A DNA stretch of 64,000 bases from Nioella sp965215655 (GCF_965215655.1 NZ_OZ244111.1:1240001-1304000), one strand, 5' to 3'; counted from the first letter of the stretch, positions 49,786 to 58,988 are shown. Program-made: numbers and translations. Notes: a model not told the origin generated them from the letters alone.

Positions 49786-49861
49786 TCCTTTCATCTTGGC
49801 AAAAATACCTCAGGGGGTGCGGGGGGAGGATCCCCCCGCGGATCGGATGGCCGAAAGCCAT
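49783..49861. repeat. Dispersed intergenic repeat, copy C, with two hairpins
   Basis: Begins with the same TGATCCTTTCATCTTGGCAA as copy B, the TGA being the tadA stop, and continues AAAATACCTC. Contains GCGGGGGGA-GGA-TCCCCCCGC at 49819-49839 and a smaller ATGGC-CGAAA-GCCAT at 49847-49861. It fills the gap before the convergent MBL gene. Confidence 0.8.
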
Positions 49862-49871
49862 TCGATATCCC

Positions 49872-50564
49872 TTACAGCGCGATCGCCTCCATCACCTCCG
49901 GTTCGATCACATCGACACCGGGCAGGGCGGCGGCCAGAACCTCTGCCGATTGTTCAAGGATCGGGAAGGTGCGGTAGTGGCAGGGGATCACCGTCTTGAA
50001 ATCGAAGAATTTTTTCGCCGCATAGGCCGCGCGCTTCATATCCATGGTGAAGTGTCCGCCAGCCGCCAAAATGCCGATATCGGGCGCGTGCAGGTCCGCG
50101 AACACCCCCATATCCGCCATCACATCCGTATCGCCCGAGAAATAGATGGTTCGGCCCTCGCCCGCGATCATGAAGCCGCATTCGGTGCCGCCCCATTTCG
50201 GGCCATCGGGTGTGCCAAAGCTCGACGAATGCACCGCGTTGACCATCGTCACCGCCACATCCCCCAACATCACCGTGCCACCCTTGTTGAAGCCCACGGT
50301 CTCGATGCCTTCGTTTTCGGCCCAATGCCCCATCAGGTCATACTGGCCCACGACCGGCACGCCCAGATCTTTCGCAAGGTCCAGCACATCGACGACGTGG
50401 TCGAAGTGGCAATGCGTCAGCAGGATGTGGGTGGCCCCGGCAATCGCCTCCGCCTTGCGGTCCTCGGGGAAGACCGGATTGCCGGTGAACCACGGATCGA
50501 CCAGCAGGACCTGTCCCGCGATCTCGATCCGGAAACTGCCATGCCCGAGCCAGATGATGTTCAT
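49872..50564 (-). CDS. MBL-fold metal-dependent hydrolase (UPF0173 type)
   Basis: 230 residues from the ATG at 50564 (a longer reading frame runs upstream but lacks the fold). Metallo-beta-lactamase motif THCHFDHV and later His/Asp ligands (YFSGDTDVMADMG, CHYRTFP) are present; it begins with NIIWLGHGSF. UPF0173 hydrolases act on unknown small substrates. A ribosome site AGGACAC precedes it. Confidence 0.9.
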   Translation of the reverse strand: MNIIWLGHGSFRIEIAGQVLLVDPWFTGNPVFPEDRKAEAIAGATHILLTHCHFDHVVDVLDLAKDLGVPVVGQYDLMGHWAENEGIETVGFNKGGTVMLGDVAVTMVNAVHSSSFGTPDGPKWGGTECGFMIAGEGRTIYFSGDTDVMADMGVFADLHAPDIGILAAGGHFTMDMKRAAYAAKKFFDFKTVIPCHYRTFPILEQSAEVLAAALPGVDVIEPEVMEAIAL

Positions 50565-50691
50565 GTGTCCTCTCCCTTCTGTTTGACTTGAAGATACCTC
50601 AGACGCAGCGCGTGTCACGTGCCGACTGGAAAAGTGGATCGTGACAGGGGAAGGTTGTGTTAACCTACGACCCGCACTGAAGGAGGAATTC

Positions 50692-51111
50692 ATGGCAGAT
50701 AATGGAAATGCAGGGTGCCTGTGTGGTGCGATCCGGCTGCGGGTGGAGGGAACCCCCATCACGGTGATGCAGTGCCATTGCAGCGATTGCCAGAAATCCT
50801 CTGGCGGCGGGCCGGTTCTGATTGCCCTGATGCGTCGCGGTGATGTCACTCTGCATGGCGGTAAGCCCGAGGGATATTCCGTCACCGGTGCCTCCGGCGG
50901 CGACGTGCGTCGCTGCTTCTGTCCACGCTGTGGGACGCCGATTTATTCTGAGCTCGGTAAATATCCGCAGCTTCTGGCACTGAAGGCCGGAATCTGGGAC
51001 GAGGATCCCGACCTCTCGGCAGATTGCGCAATCTGGACCGCGTCCGCGCCCGACTGGCATGTCATTCCCGACGATATCCCAGGCTTTCCGCAGGCTCGTC
51101 CCACTGCCTGA
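50692..51111 (+). CDS. GFA-family (glutathione-dependent formaldehyde-activating) zinc protein
   Basis: 139 residues from the ATG at 50692 (GGAGGAATTC). Zinc motifs of the Gfa/CENP-V fold: CLCGAIRLRVEG, CHCSDCQK and FCPRCGTPIYSE. Members bind glutathione-S-hydroxymethyl or act as small thiol/zinc proteins. Substrate not given by the sequence. Confidence 0.9.
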   Translation: MADNGNAGCLCGAIRLRVEGTPITVMQCHCSDCQKSSGGGPVLIALMRRGDVTLHGGKPEGYSVTGASGGDVRRCFCPRCGTPIYSELGKYPQLLALKAGIWDEDPDLSADCAIWTASAPDWHVIPDDIPGFPQARPTA

Positions 51112-51218
51112 TCCCGGAATTCTTCAACGGAGCTTGGCAGAGGCGCTTGCGGCCCTGCTTGTGGCCCGGTAAACCCGTGCCCGATCCAGATTGCTCAAGT
51201 CCGAAGGTGCACCGCCCC

Positions 51219-51506
51219 ATGTCCATCGACATCGAAACCGCCGCCCGCGTCGCGAAACTCGCGCGGATCAAGGTGGAAGAGGAAGACCTGCCTGCGCTGG
51301 CAGGCGAGTTCAACGCGATCCTGGGCTTCATCGAGCAATTGCAGGAACTGAATGTGGATGATGTGGAACCGATGACCTCGGTCACGCCGATGCGCCTGAA
51401 ACGGCGTGAAGATGTGGTGACCGACGGCAACCAGCAGGCCAAGGTTTTGGCCAATGCGCCTGATGCACGGGAAGGGTTTTTCGCGGTTCCGAAGGTGGTG
51501 GAATGA
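51219..51506 (+). CDS. gatC: Aspartyl/glutamyl-tRNA amidotransferase subunit C
   Basis: 95 residues. Characteristic start DIETAARVAKLARIKVEEED and the middle NAILGFIEQLQELNVDDVEPM. It stabilises the GatA-GatB complex. The stop TGA overlaps the gatA start (ATGATG). gatB is not in the window. Confidence 0.95.
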   Translation: MSIDIETAARVAKLARIKVEEEDLPALAGEFNAILGFIEQLQELNVDDVEPMTSVTPMRLKRREDVVTDGNQQAKVLANAPDAREGFFAVPKVVE

Positions 51507-52990
51507 TGACCGATCTCAACAAGCTGACCATTGCTGACGCACGCGACGCGCTGCGCAAGGGAGACACCACCTCTGTCGCACTGACCGAGGCTTGTCTGGC
51601 CGCCATAGACGGGGCAGGGGCGCTTGGCGCCTTCGTGCACAAGACGCCCGACTTGGCGCTGGAGCGGGCCAAGGCCGCTGACGCCCGTATCGCGGCGGGC
51701 GACGCGCCCGATATGTGCGGTATCCCAGTGGGCATCAAGGATCTGTTCTGCACCGAGGGCGTGCCGTCGCAGGCCGCCTCGCGCATCCTCGAAGGGTTCA
51801 AACCGGAATATGAATCGACCGTTTCAGGCCAGTTGAAAGATGCGGGCGCGGTCATGCTCGGCAAGCTCAACATGGACGAATTCGCCATGGGCTCGTCGAA
51901 CGAAACCTCGTTCTATGGCAATGCCGTGAACCCTTGGAAAGCGGGCAATGGTGAAGACCTGCTGACCCCCGGCGGCTCGTCTGGTGGCTCGGCTGCTGCC
52001 GTGGCGGCTGACCTCTGCCTTGCCGCGACCGGCACCGACACCGGCGGCTCGATCCGTCAGCCTGCCGCCTTCACCGGCACCGTGGGCCTCAAACCCACCT
52101 ACGGGCGTTGTTCCCGTTGGGGCATTGTGGCCTTCGCAAGCTCGCTAGACCAGGCGGGCCCGATGACCAAAACCGTGCGCGACGCAGCCATCATGGGCCG
52201 CGCGATGATGGGGCATGACCCCAAGGACAGCACCTCGGCCGATCTGGCCGTGCCGGATTTCGAGGCGATGCTGTCCGGCGACATTCGCGGTAAGGTCATC
52301 GGTATCCCCAAGGAATACCGCATGGACGGGATGCCCGAGGAGATCGAGAAGCTCTGGCATCAGGGCGCCGAGATGCTGAAGGACGCGGGCGCCGAGATCC
52401 GCGACATCAGCCTGCCCCATACCAAATACGCGCTGCCCACCTATTACGTGATCGCGCCCGCCGAAGCCTCGTCGAACCTTGCCCGTTATGACGGGGTGCG
52501 CTTTGGCCACCGGGCGAAGCTGGCGCAGGGTGATGGCATCACCGAGATGTATGAAAAGACCCGCGCGGAAGGTTTCGGCGACGAGGTCAAGCGCCGCGTG
52601 ATGGTGGGCACCTATGTGCTGTCGGCGGGCTTCTATGACGCCTATTACAACCGCGCCCGTAAGGTGCGTGCGCTGATCAAGAAGGACTTCGATGATGTCT
52701 TCGCCGCGGGTGTCGACAGCATCCTGACCCCCGCGACTCCCTCTGCCGCGTTCGAGCTTGGCAAGGAGGTCTCGGACCCGGTCGAGATGTATCTCAACGA
52801 CGTCTTCACCGTGACCGTGAACCTTGCCGGACTGCCCGGCGTGGCTGTTCCCACCGGATTGGACAGGCAGGGCCTGCCGCTTGGGCTGCAACTCATCGGC
52901 CGCCCGTGGGAGGAAGGCGATCTGCTGAACACCGCTTATGCGCTGGAGACGGCTGCCGGTTTTGTGGCGAAACCCGCCAAATGGTGGTAA
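51503..52990 (+). CDS. gatA: Aspartyl/glutamyl-tRNA amidotransferase subunit A
   Basis: 495 residues. Amidase-signature triad: Lys79 (GIPVGIKDLFC), with the two serines in the GGSSGGSAAAVAADLCLAATGTDTGGSIR stretch split as PGGSSGGSA and DTGGSIR. It makes Gln- or Asn-tRNA from mischarged tRNA. Overlaps gatC; a further ATG at 51506 is also possible. Confidence 0.96.
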   Translation: MMTDLNKLTIADARDALRKGDTTSVALTEACLAAIDGAGALGAFVHKTPDLALERAKAADARIAAGDAPDMCGIPVGIKDLFCTEGVPSQAASRILEGFKPEYESTVSGQLKDAGAVMLGKLNMDEFAMGSSNETSFYGNAVNPWKAGNGEDLLTPGGSSGGSAAAVAADLCLAATGTDTGGSIRQPAAFTGTVGLKPTYGRCSRWGIVAFASSLDQAGPMTKTVRDAAIMGRAMMGHDPKDSTSADLAVPDFEAMLSGDIRGKVIGIPKEYRMDGMPEEIEKLWHQGAEMLKDAGAEIRDISLPHTKYALPTYYVIAPAEASSNLARYDGVRFGHRAKLAQGDGITEMYEKTRAEGFGDEVKRRVMVGTYVLSAGFYDAYYNRARKVRALIKKDFDDVFAAGVDSILTPATPSAAFELGKEVSDPVEMYLNDVFTVTVNLAGLPGVAVPTGLDRQGLPLGLQLIGRPWEEGDLLNTAYALETAAGFVAKPAKWW

Positions 52991-53022
52991 AAGCCTGACA
53001 AAACACGATCGAGGGTGGGCAG

Positions 53023-53697
53023 ATGCAGAAACTTGCGATGACGGGGCTGACGCTCCTGCTGCTTGGGGCCTGTGCGTCCCAGCCCGAGGATGCGCGCGGC
53101 GTCGGTTTCGGCGACTACAACCAGCATCTCGCGCAGGAACGGGCCGAGCGCGAGGCCGCTCTTGCGGGTCGCCAGCCACAGGCCGTTCTGCCCCCGGCGC
53201 GCGAGGAGGGCACTGATATCGCAGCCGTTGCGGCAGGGGCGATTGACGAGGCCGAAGGCGCGACGCCCACGCCTGCACAGCGGGTTGGCGGCAATACCAG
53301 CATCTCGGACGAGCAGGATTTCGAGGCCGTCGCGGGCCGTGAATCCATCGAAAGCGACGCCGAGCGCCTGCAACGCATGCAGGAACAGCGGGTCGAGATC
53401 GCCCCCACGGCTGTGCCCGACCGCCCCGGCGCAACCGGCCCCAACATCATCGAATACGCGCTAACAACTTCGAATCCCGTGGGCAATCAGGTTTTCCGCC
53501 GCTCTCCATTCGGACAGGGGCGGCATGAACGGAATTGTCTCGCCTACCGGTCTGACGATCTGGCGCAGGAGGCGTTCCTGTCCATGGGCGGGCCGCAGCG
53601 GGACCGGCAGGCGCTCGACCCCGATGGCGACGGCTATGCCTGCGGATGGGACCCGACCGTTTATCGTGACGCCGCCGCGGCTGCCCGGAACCAGTGA
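53023..53697 (+). CDS. Lipoprotein with excalibur-like calcium motif
   Basis: 224 residues. Lipobox Leu-Gly-Ala-Cys at 14-17. A long low-complexity Ala/Glu/Arg region (~30-140) precedes a C-terminal domain with NCLAYRSDDLAQ and DPDGDGYACGWDP, the excalibur-type EF-hand-like loop with two cysteines. It overlaps the amidase gene start by 4 nt (GTGA), so a cell-wall link is likely. Confidence 0.85.
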   Translation: MQKLAMTGLTLLLLGACASQPEDARGVGFGDYNQHLAQERAEREAALAGRQPQAVLPPAREEGTDIAAVAAGAIDEAEGATPTPAQRVGGNTSISDEQDFEAVAGRESIESDAERLQRMQEQRVEIAPTAVPDRPGATGPNIIEYALTTSNPVGNQVFRRSPFGQGRHERNCLAYRSDDLAQEAFLSMGGPQRDRQALDPDGDGYACGWDPTVYRDAAAAARNQ

Positions 53698-54356
53698 TCC
53701 GCTCGCCCAATTTCGGCCCCCGCCGCGACGGGCTGAGGCCGGAACTGGTCGTCCTGCATTACACCGCCATGGAAAGCTGCGAGGCCGCAGCCCGCGCACT
53801 CTGTGACCCTGCGCGCGAGGTGTCGGCCCATTACCTGATTTCCGAGGCGGGAGAGGTGATGGCGCTGGTCGAGGAAGACATGCGCGCCTGGCATGCAGGT
53901 GCGGGGGCCTGGGCCGGTCGCCGGGATGTCAATTCCCGGTCCATCGGGATCGAGCTGTCCAATACCGGCTTTGTCCCTTTCGCCGCACGCCAGATGGCGG
54001 CGCTTGAGGCGCTGTTGCCGGGTATTCTCTCGCGTTGGATGATACCCCCCGAGGGCGTCATCGCCCATTCCGACATGGCGCCGGGCCGCAAGATCGACCC
54101 CGGCCCGCGCTTTGACTGGCAAAGGCTCGCCCGGCATGGGATGTCGATCTGGCCTGATCCCGTGCCGAACCTGCCCCCGGATTGGGCGCGTTTTCGTGCC
54201 GATGCGGAGCGGTTCGGCTACCCCAAGAAGGCGGACGACTTGCTGCTGTCCACCGTCCGGTTGCGGTTCCGCCCGCGCCACGCAGGGCCGCTCGATGCCC
54301 ATGACATGGGGATCATGGCCGATCTCGCCGAGCGTTTCCCTGCCGGACGGGCTTGA
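53694..54356 (+). CDS. N-acetylmuramoyl-L-alanine amidase, AmpD-like
   Basis: 220 residues from a GTG at 53694 overlapping the previous stop. Amidase_2 motifs: VLHYTAM, SIGIELSN and HSDMAPGRKIDPGPRFDW with zinc His and Asp. No signal peptide, so a cytosolic anhydromuropeptide amidase in peptidoglycan recycling, as for AmpD, is the best guess. It lies 31 nt upstream of rnpB. Confidence 0.9.
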   Translation: MIRSPNFGPRRDGLRPELVVLHYTAMESCEAAARALCDPAREVSAHYLISEAGEVMALVEEDMRAWHAGAGAWAGRRDVNSRSIGIELSNTGFVPFAARQMAALEALLPGILSRWMIPPEGVIAHSDMAPGRKIDPGPRFDWQRLARHGMSIWPDPVPNLPPDWARFRADAERFGYPKKADDLLLSTVRLRFRPRHAGPLDAHDMGIMADLAERFPAGRA

Positions 54357-54387
54357 CCTTCCCCCCGCGCGCCCCTAGGTCGCGATG

Positions 54388-54803
54388 GCGCGGAGGGCTG
54401 GATGACCGCGAGGGGAAACCTTCGAGGAAAGTCCGGACTCCCTGAAGCAACGGTGCCGGGTAACGCCCGGGCGGAGAAGGGCGGGGAAACCCACCCGAAT
54501 CCGACGGAAAGCGCCACAGAAATGAAACCGCCTCCGGGCCGGTCGGGCAACCGATACCGCCGGCGGTAAGGGTGAAACGGTGGAGTAAGAGACCACCGCG
54601 GGACTGGCAACAGGACCGGCACGGCAAGCCCCACCGGGAGCAACGCCAAATAGGGACCTCGCGTGCCTGTCACAGGGTCGCTTCAGCCCGAGAGGTCCGG
54701 GTTGGCAGCTGGAGCCTGCGCGCAAGTGCAGGCCTAGAGGAATGGTCATCCATCCGCAGGGAAACCTGTGGGGGACAGAATCCGGCTTACAGGCCCTCCG
54801 CGC
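54388..54803 (+). ncRNA. rnpB: RNase P RNA
   Basis: Class A RNase P RNA. The conserved GAGGAAAGTCCGGACTCC core is at 54423-54440 and the GACAGAATCCGGCTTAC segment near 54775-54790. The terminal helix P1 is visible: GCGCGGAGGGC at 54388-54398 pairs exactly with GCCCTCCGCGC at 54793-54803. Length about 416 nt, usual for alphaproteobacteria. It cleaves 5' leaders from pre-tRNA. Ends are set by P1 and could shift by a few bases. Confidence 0.95.
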
Positions 54804-54989
54804 AAATCTGTCACCAATGGTGTCGCCGCCTGTCGGTGTCGATCCGGGTGCGGACCCAATGGGTCTAAGTTCCTGCCAACAGCCACCAAGAAGCCCGAAA
54901 CAGGTGCCGAGAGTTTCGTTGCCGGTTGGCTTCCTTCCGGCCCGGACCGTTCAGCGCCAGCCAGATGACAGGGTGCAACCGACCTCCGC
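54804..54989. other. 186-nt gap between rnpB and moaD-like gene
   Basis: No gene recognised. It holds short inverted pieces such as GGACCCAATGGGTC (54853-54866) and, on the minus strand, GGTCCGGGCC-GGAAGGAA-GCCAACC. A terminator for rnpB should be here but none has a T-run. See the rejected SRP RNA idea. Confidence 0.5.
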
Positions 54990-55235
54990 CTAGCCGCCCG
55001 CCAGTTTCTGCAACAGGAAGATCTCGCTATCGGGCTTGACCGGGTGATTGCGGCTATTGGGCACGATCTGCCCGTCCACCGCAACCGAGACGCCGCGTTT
55101 CAGCGCCGGTTCCAGCCCAGGATAGGCCGCGACCAGCCCATCCAGAACCTGGCCCACGGTCGCGCCCTCGATTTCCACCATCTCTTTCCCGTCGGCCAGG
55201 GCGCGCAGCCCTGACCACAGGTGCAGCTCTGCCAT
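54990..55235 (-). CDS. MoaD/ThiS-family protein
   Basis: 81 residues. It has a ubiquitin-like beta-grasp sequence and ends in Ala-Gly-Gly, the diglycine required for adenylation and thiocarboxylation. VDGQIVPNSRNHPVKPDSEIFLL is the typical late part. It overlaps the molybdenum hydroxylase large subunit gene by 1 nt, suggesting a dedicated sulphur carrier for this enzyme. It may instead be a second MoaD. Confidence 0.85.
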   Translation of the reverse strand: MAELHLWSGLRALADGKEMVEIEGATVGQVLDGLVAAYPGLEPALKRGVSVAVDGQIVPNSRNHPVKPDSEIFLLQKLAGG

Positions 55236-57481
55236 CAGACCTCCTTGCCCTGGATCGCGGCCAGAACACGCGACGGGCGCAAGGGCAGCTTGCAGATGCG
55301 CTTGCCGGTGGCGTCGCGCACGGCATTGGCGACGGCGGGCAGGGGGGGCGTGATGCCGGTCTCGCCCACGCCGCGCACGCCGTAGGGGTGGCCGGGGTTC
55401 GGCACCTCGACGATCACCGTGTCGATCATCGGCAGGTCCGAGGCGACGGGAACGCGGTAGTCGAGGAAGACCGGGTTTTGCAGCCGTCCATCCTCGCCAT
55501 AGATATATTCCTCGTTCAGCGCCCATCCGATGCCCTGTGCGGCACCTCCCTGGAACTGGCCTTCCACATAGGCGGGGTGGATGGCCTTGCCCGCGTCCTG
55601 CACCACCAGATAGCGCAGGATGGTTGTGCGCCCGGTGTCCGGGTCCACTTCCACATCCACCACATGGGTGCCGAAACTGCCGGAAAAGCCCGCGGGGCTG
55701 TCTTCATAGTGGCCCGAGATCGGCCCGCCAGTGCCACCCATTTCACCTGCGATTTCGGCGATGGTCATCGGCGGGAATTCCCCGGCATTGGGGCCCGAGG
55801 GCTTGGCGCAGCCGTCTTCCCAGACCACGGCCTCCGGGTCGATGCCCCATTTGTCGGCGGCGCGCTTGCACATCTTGCCGATGCATTCCTCTGCCGCGCG
55901 GATGGTGGCCAGCCCCGATGCATAGGTCGCGCGGCTGCCATGGGTGGGTTCATTGACGCCGAGCGCGCCGGTGTCCGAGATGTTCACCCGCACGTTTTCG
56001 TAAGGAATGCCAAAGGCTTCCGCCGCCATCAGCGCCATGGACGCACGGCTTCCTCCGATATCGGGGGTGCCGACGGACACGGTCACCGACCCATCTTCGG
56101 AGATCGCAACCGAGGCTGAGGTTTCACCGCCCCAGTTCATCCAGTAGCCCGAGGCCACCCCGCGCCCCTGATTGGGGCCGAGCGGCTCAGCATAGTTCGG
56201 ATGCGCCTTGGCGGCCTCCAGCGTTTCCACAAAGCCAATCGGCCCGTATTTCGGCCCGAAGGTTGCCCGCGTGCCTTCCTTGGCGGCGTTCTTCAGGCGC
56301 GTGTCGATCGGGTCGAGCCGCAGTTCGCGGCACAGTTCGTCAATCACGCTTTCGGTGGCGAAAGCCGCCATCGGGGCCCCCGGCGCGCGGTAGGCGGCTT
56401 GACGGGGGCGGTTGGTGATCACGTCATAGCCGATGTGATGCACATGCTCGATGTCGTAATTGGCGAAGGCGAGCATGGTGGTCACATCGACCGGTGCACC
56501 GGCAAAGGCCCCGCCCTGCATGCGGAATGTACCATGGGCGGCGGTGATCCTCCCGTCCTTGGTCATACCGATCTTGACGTCCATCGAGGCCGATGCGGTC
56601 GGCCCGGTAGCGCGCAGAACTTCGTTGCGGCTCATCACCATCTTCACCGGCTTGCCGCCTGCCTTGCGGCTCAGCGCCAGTGACAGGGGTTCGATGAAGA
56701 TCGTGGTCTTGCCGCCGAAGCCGCCGCCGATCTCGGACGGGGTGACGCGGATATTGGTGGTCTCGATTCCCAGAACCGCGGTGGACATACGCCGCATGAA
56801 CCAATGACCTTGGGTGCAGACCCAAAGCTCGCCGCGGCCATCCGCCCCCATCTGGCCAAGGCAGGCATGGGGTTCGATATAGCCCTGATGCGCGGCCTCG
56901 GTGGTGAAGCTGCGCTCGATGATCAGGTCGGCCTCGGCAAAGCCCTTCTCAAGGTCGCCGCGGCCGCTGTCGAAATAGCGCACAACGTTCGGGTGCATGC
57001 CCTCGGGCACCGAGAAATCAGCGGCCCCTTCGCGGATGACCGGCGCGCCGTCCTTCATCGCCTCGTCCACATCGGTGACATGGGGCAGGATTTCGTAGGT
57101 CACCTCGATGAGCTTCGCTGCATCGCGGGCCAGCAGGGGCGTGGTGGCGGCGACGGCAGCAACGGCGTGACCGTCATAGAGCGCCTTTTCACCGGCCATG
57201 CAGTTTTCCTGCAAGTCCCAGTCCTCGCCTTCCAGCCCCTCGGGGAAATCGGCGCGGGTGATGACGGCCTTCACGCCCTCCATCGACAGGGCCTTCGTCG
57301 CGTCGATCTTGACGATCTTCGCATGGGCATGGGGGCTGCGCACCACCGCGCCGTGCAGCATGCCGGGCACAGAGATATCCGCGCCGTAGCGCGCCCGGCC
57401 CGTGACCTTGTCCAGCCCGTCGGGGCGGTTGGGGGTGGTGCCGATATATTTGTAAGCGGTCTTTTGTCCGTCCAGAGCCAT
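55235..57481 (-). CDS. Xanthine-dehydrogenase-family molybdopterin subunit
   Basis: 748 residues, the large catalytic subunit of a CoxL/XdhB-type enzyme. MoCo-binding PSEIGGGFGGKTT and the catalytic glutamate in GVRGVGETG are both present. The site corresponding to the CODH loop reads AAYRAPGAP, which is not the AYxCSFR of form I CO dehydrogenase. It therefore hydroxylates a carbon in an organic ring or aldehyde; the substrate is unknown. The last gene before it is the 2Fe-2S subunit gene. Confidence 0.92.
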   Translation of the reverse strand: MALDGQKTAYKYIGTTPNRPDGLDKVTGRARYGADISVPGMLHGAVVRSPHAHAKIVKIDATKALSMEGVKAVITRADFPEGLEGEDWDLQENCMAGEKALYDGHAVAAVAATTPLLARDAAKLIEVTYEILPHVTDVDEAMKDGAPVIREGAADFSVPEGMHPNVVRYFDSGRGDLEKGFAEADLIIERSFTTEAAHQGYIEPHACLGQMGADGRGELWVCTQGHWFMRRMSTAVLGIETTNIRVTPSEIGGGFGGKTTIFIEPLSLALSRKAGGKPVKMVMSRNEVLRATGPTASASMDVKIGMTKDGRITAAHGTFRMQGGAFAGAPVDVTTMLAFANYDIEHVHHIGYDVITNRPRQAAYRAPGAPMAAFATESVIDELCRELRLDPIDTRLKNAAKEGTRATFGPKYGPIGFVETLEAAKAHPNYAEPLGPNQGRGVASGYWMNWGGETSASVAISEDGSVTVSVGTPDIGGSRASMALMAAEAFGIPYENVRVNISDTGALGVNEPTHGSRATYASGLATIRAAEECIGKMCKRAADKWGIDPEAVVWEDGCAKPSGPNAGEFPPMTIAEIAGEMGGTGGPISGHYEDSPAGFSGSFGTHVVDVEVDPDTGRTTILRYLVVQDAGKAIHPAYVEGQFQGGAAQGIGWALNEEYIYGEDGRLQNPVFLDYRVPVASDLPMIDTVIVEVPNPGHPYGVRGVGETGITPPLPAVANAVRDATGKRICKLPLRPSRVLAAIQGKEV

Positions 57482-57963
57482 TACGATGCCTCCCGCATTT
57501 CCGCCGCCGCATCCATCACGGCGCGAATGATCTTGTCATAACCGGTACAGCGGCACAGATTGCCCGCCAGCCAATAGCGCAGCTCGGTTTCTGTCGGATC
57601 GGGGTTCCGCTCCAGCAGGTTCTTGGCCGCGACCAGAATGCCCGGCGTGCAGATCCCGCATTGCAGGGCCGCATGTTCGATGAACTTGCGTTGCAGCGGG
57701 TGCAGGGTTTCGCCATCAGCCATACCTTCGACGGTTCCGACCTCTTTGCCCTCGGCTTCGACACCCAGAACAAGGCAGGAGCAGACCAGCCGCCCATCCA
57801 GCGTGACGCTACAAGCGCCACAATCGCCAGTGCCGCAGCCCTCTTTCACGCCCATCACACCCAGATGATCGCGCAGGCAGTCGAGCAGGGTTTCGCGCGG
57901 GTCGCAGAGGAAATCGGCCTCGTCGCCGTTCACCTTGGTGCTGACATGGATACGCTTGCTCAT
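57481..57963 (-). CDS. 2Fe-2S subunit of xanthine-dehydrogenase-family enzyme
   Basis: 160 residues. The plant-type cluster cysteines GCGTGDCGACSV, then C in LVCSC, and the helical domain cluster CGICTPG ... CRCTGY are intact. It passes electrons from the molybdenum site to the FAD subunit. Its stop overlaps the start of the large subunit gene, while its start overlaps the FAD subunit stop. Confidence 0.94.
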   Translation of the reverse strand: MSKRIHVSTKVNGDEADFLCDPRETLLDCLRDHLGVMGVKEGCGTGDCGACSVTLDGRLVCSCLVLGVEAEGKEVGTVEGMADGETLHPLQRKFIEHAALQCGICTPGILVAAKNLLERNPDPTETELRYWLAGNLCRCTGYDKIIRAVMDAAAEMREAS

Positions 57964-58826
57964 GCGCTTTCTCCTTTCGCGCGGGCGTAGGCGATTTTCG
58001 CGGCCCGTTTGGCCAGCACGCCGGCCACATGGGTGCGGAACTCGATGGTGCCGCGCTTGTCGTCAATTGGGTTGCAGGCGGCGGAGGCCGCCGCTGCCAG
58101 CGCGTCGAGCGCCGCGTCATCCAGTGTGGTGCCGATGATCGCCTTTGCAGCATCTTCTACAAGAAGGGCCACAGGGGCGACTGCGCCAAGCGAGACGCGC
58201 GCCTCAGATACGGTATCGCCATCCAGCCGCAGGTTCACCGCGCAGCCGACAACGGCAATGTCCATCTCGGTGCGCGGGATAAAGCGCAGATAGGCGTCGC
58301 CGCCGTTCTGCCCTCGCGCCGGGATCGTCACGGCCGAAATCAGCTCGCCCTTGGCAAGCGACGTCTTGCCGGGGCCTGTGGGGATGTCCTCCACAGCCAC
58401 TTCGCGGCTGCCATCAGGGCCGGTCACAGTGACGGTGCAGCCTGCCGCGATCATGCCGGGCACGCTGTCCGCTGCGGGCGAGCCGTTGCACAGGTTCCCA
58501 ACCAGCGTCGCGCGGCCCTGCACCTGGGTGGAGCCGATCAGGTCCATCCCCTCGACCAGACCCGGCCAGTCGGCGCACAGATCGGCGCACTCCGTCATCT
58601 CGGCCCCCGCCACGGCCGCGCCAATTCGCCAGCCGCCATCCTCGGTGCGCGAAATCTCTTTCACGCCGGGGATGTGCTTGATGTCGATAAGGTCGTCGGG
58701 CGTCACGATGTCGGCGCGCAGTTGCACCAGCACATCCGTTCCACCGGCCAGGAACCGCGTGGTCCCGCTTGCGCCCGCGGCAATGGCCGAAGCTTCTTCG
58801 AAACTCGAAGGACTATGATAGTTCAT
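57960..58826 (-). CDS. FAD subunit of xanthine-dehydrogenase-family enzyme
   Basis: 288 residues, CoxM type. FAD motif ATRFLAGGTDVLVQLR around residue 22-37 (T-T-R-F-L-A-G-G-T), and the second motif ATLVGNLCNGSPAADSVPG. First gene of the four-gene M-S-L-MoaD operon with overlapping ends. No regulator gene is adjacent. Confidence 0.93.
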   Translation of the reverse strand: MNYHSPSSFEEASAIAAGASGTTRFLAGGTDVLVQLRADIVTPDDLIDIKHIPGVKEISRTEDGGWRIGAAVAGAEMTECADLCADWPGLVEGMDLIGSTQVQGRATLVGNLCNGSPAADSVPGMIAAGCTVTVTGPDGSREVAVEDIPTGPGKTSLAKGELISAVTIPARGQNGGDAYLRFIPRTEMDIAVVGCAVNLRLDGDTVSEARVSLGAVAPVALLVEDAAKAIIGTTLDDAALDALAAAASAACNPIDDKRGTIEFRTHVAGVLAKRAAKIAYARAKGESA

Positions 58827-58988
58827 GTCATCTCCCTGATCTTCGCGCCGGGGCCTTGGCCGTTTCGGCGTCTTGGGGCCAGACTAGCGAAGCATTTCGG
58901 AATGTCGATCCACCGCGCGCGACTTTTCCGGGTCGCAAGCAGATAATTGCGCGTGGATTGAGGAAAACTTGGAGCGGATAGGCGGCGC

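Noticed and set aside
54929..54940. Minus-strand CCGGAAGGAAGC, like the apical loop of SRP (4.5S) RNA
   Set aside because: The conserved flanks GGTCAGGTCC and AGCAGCC of SRP domain IV are missing, and pairing outward from the GGAA loop fails after two base pairs.
55235..57481. Form I CO dehydrogenase large subunit
   Set aside because: The AYxCSFR active-site loop is absent; AAYRAPGAP is found in its place, so CO oxidation is not supported.
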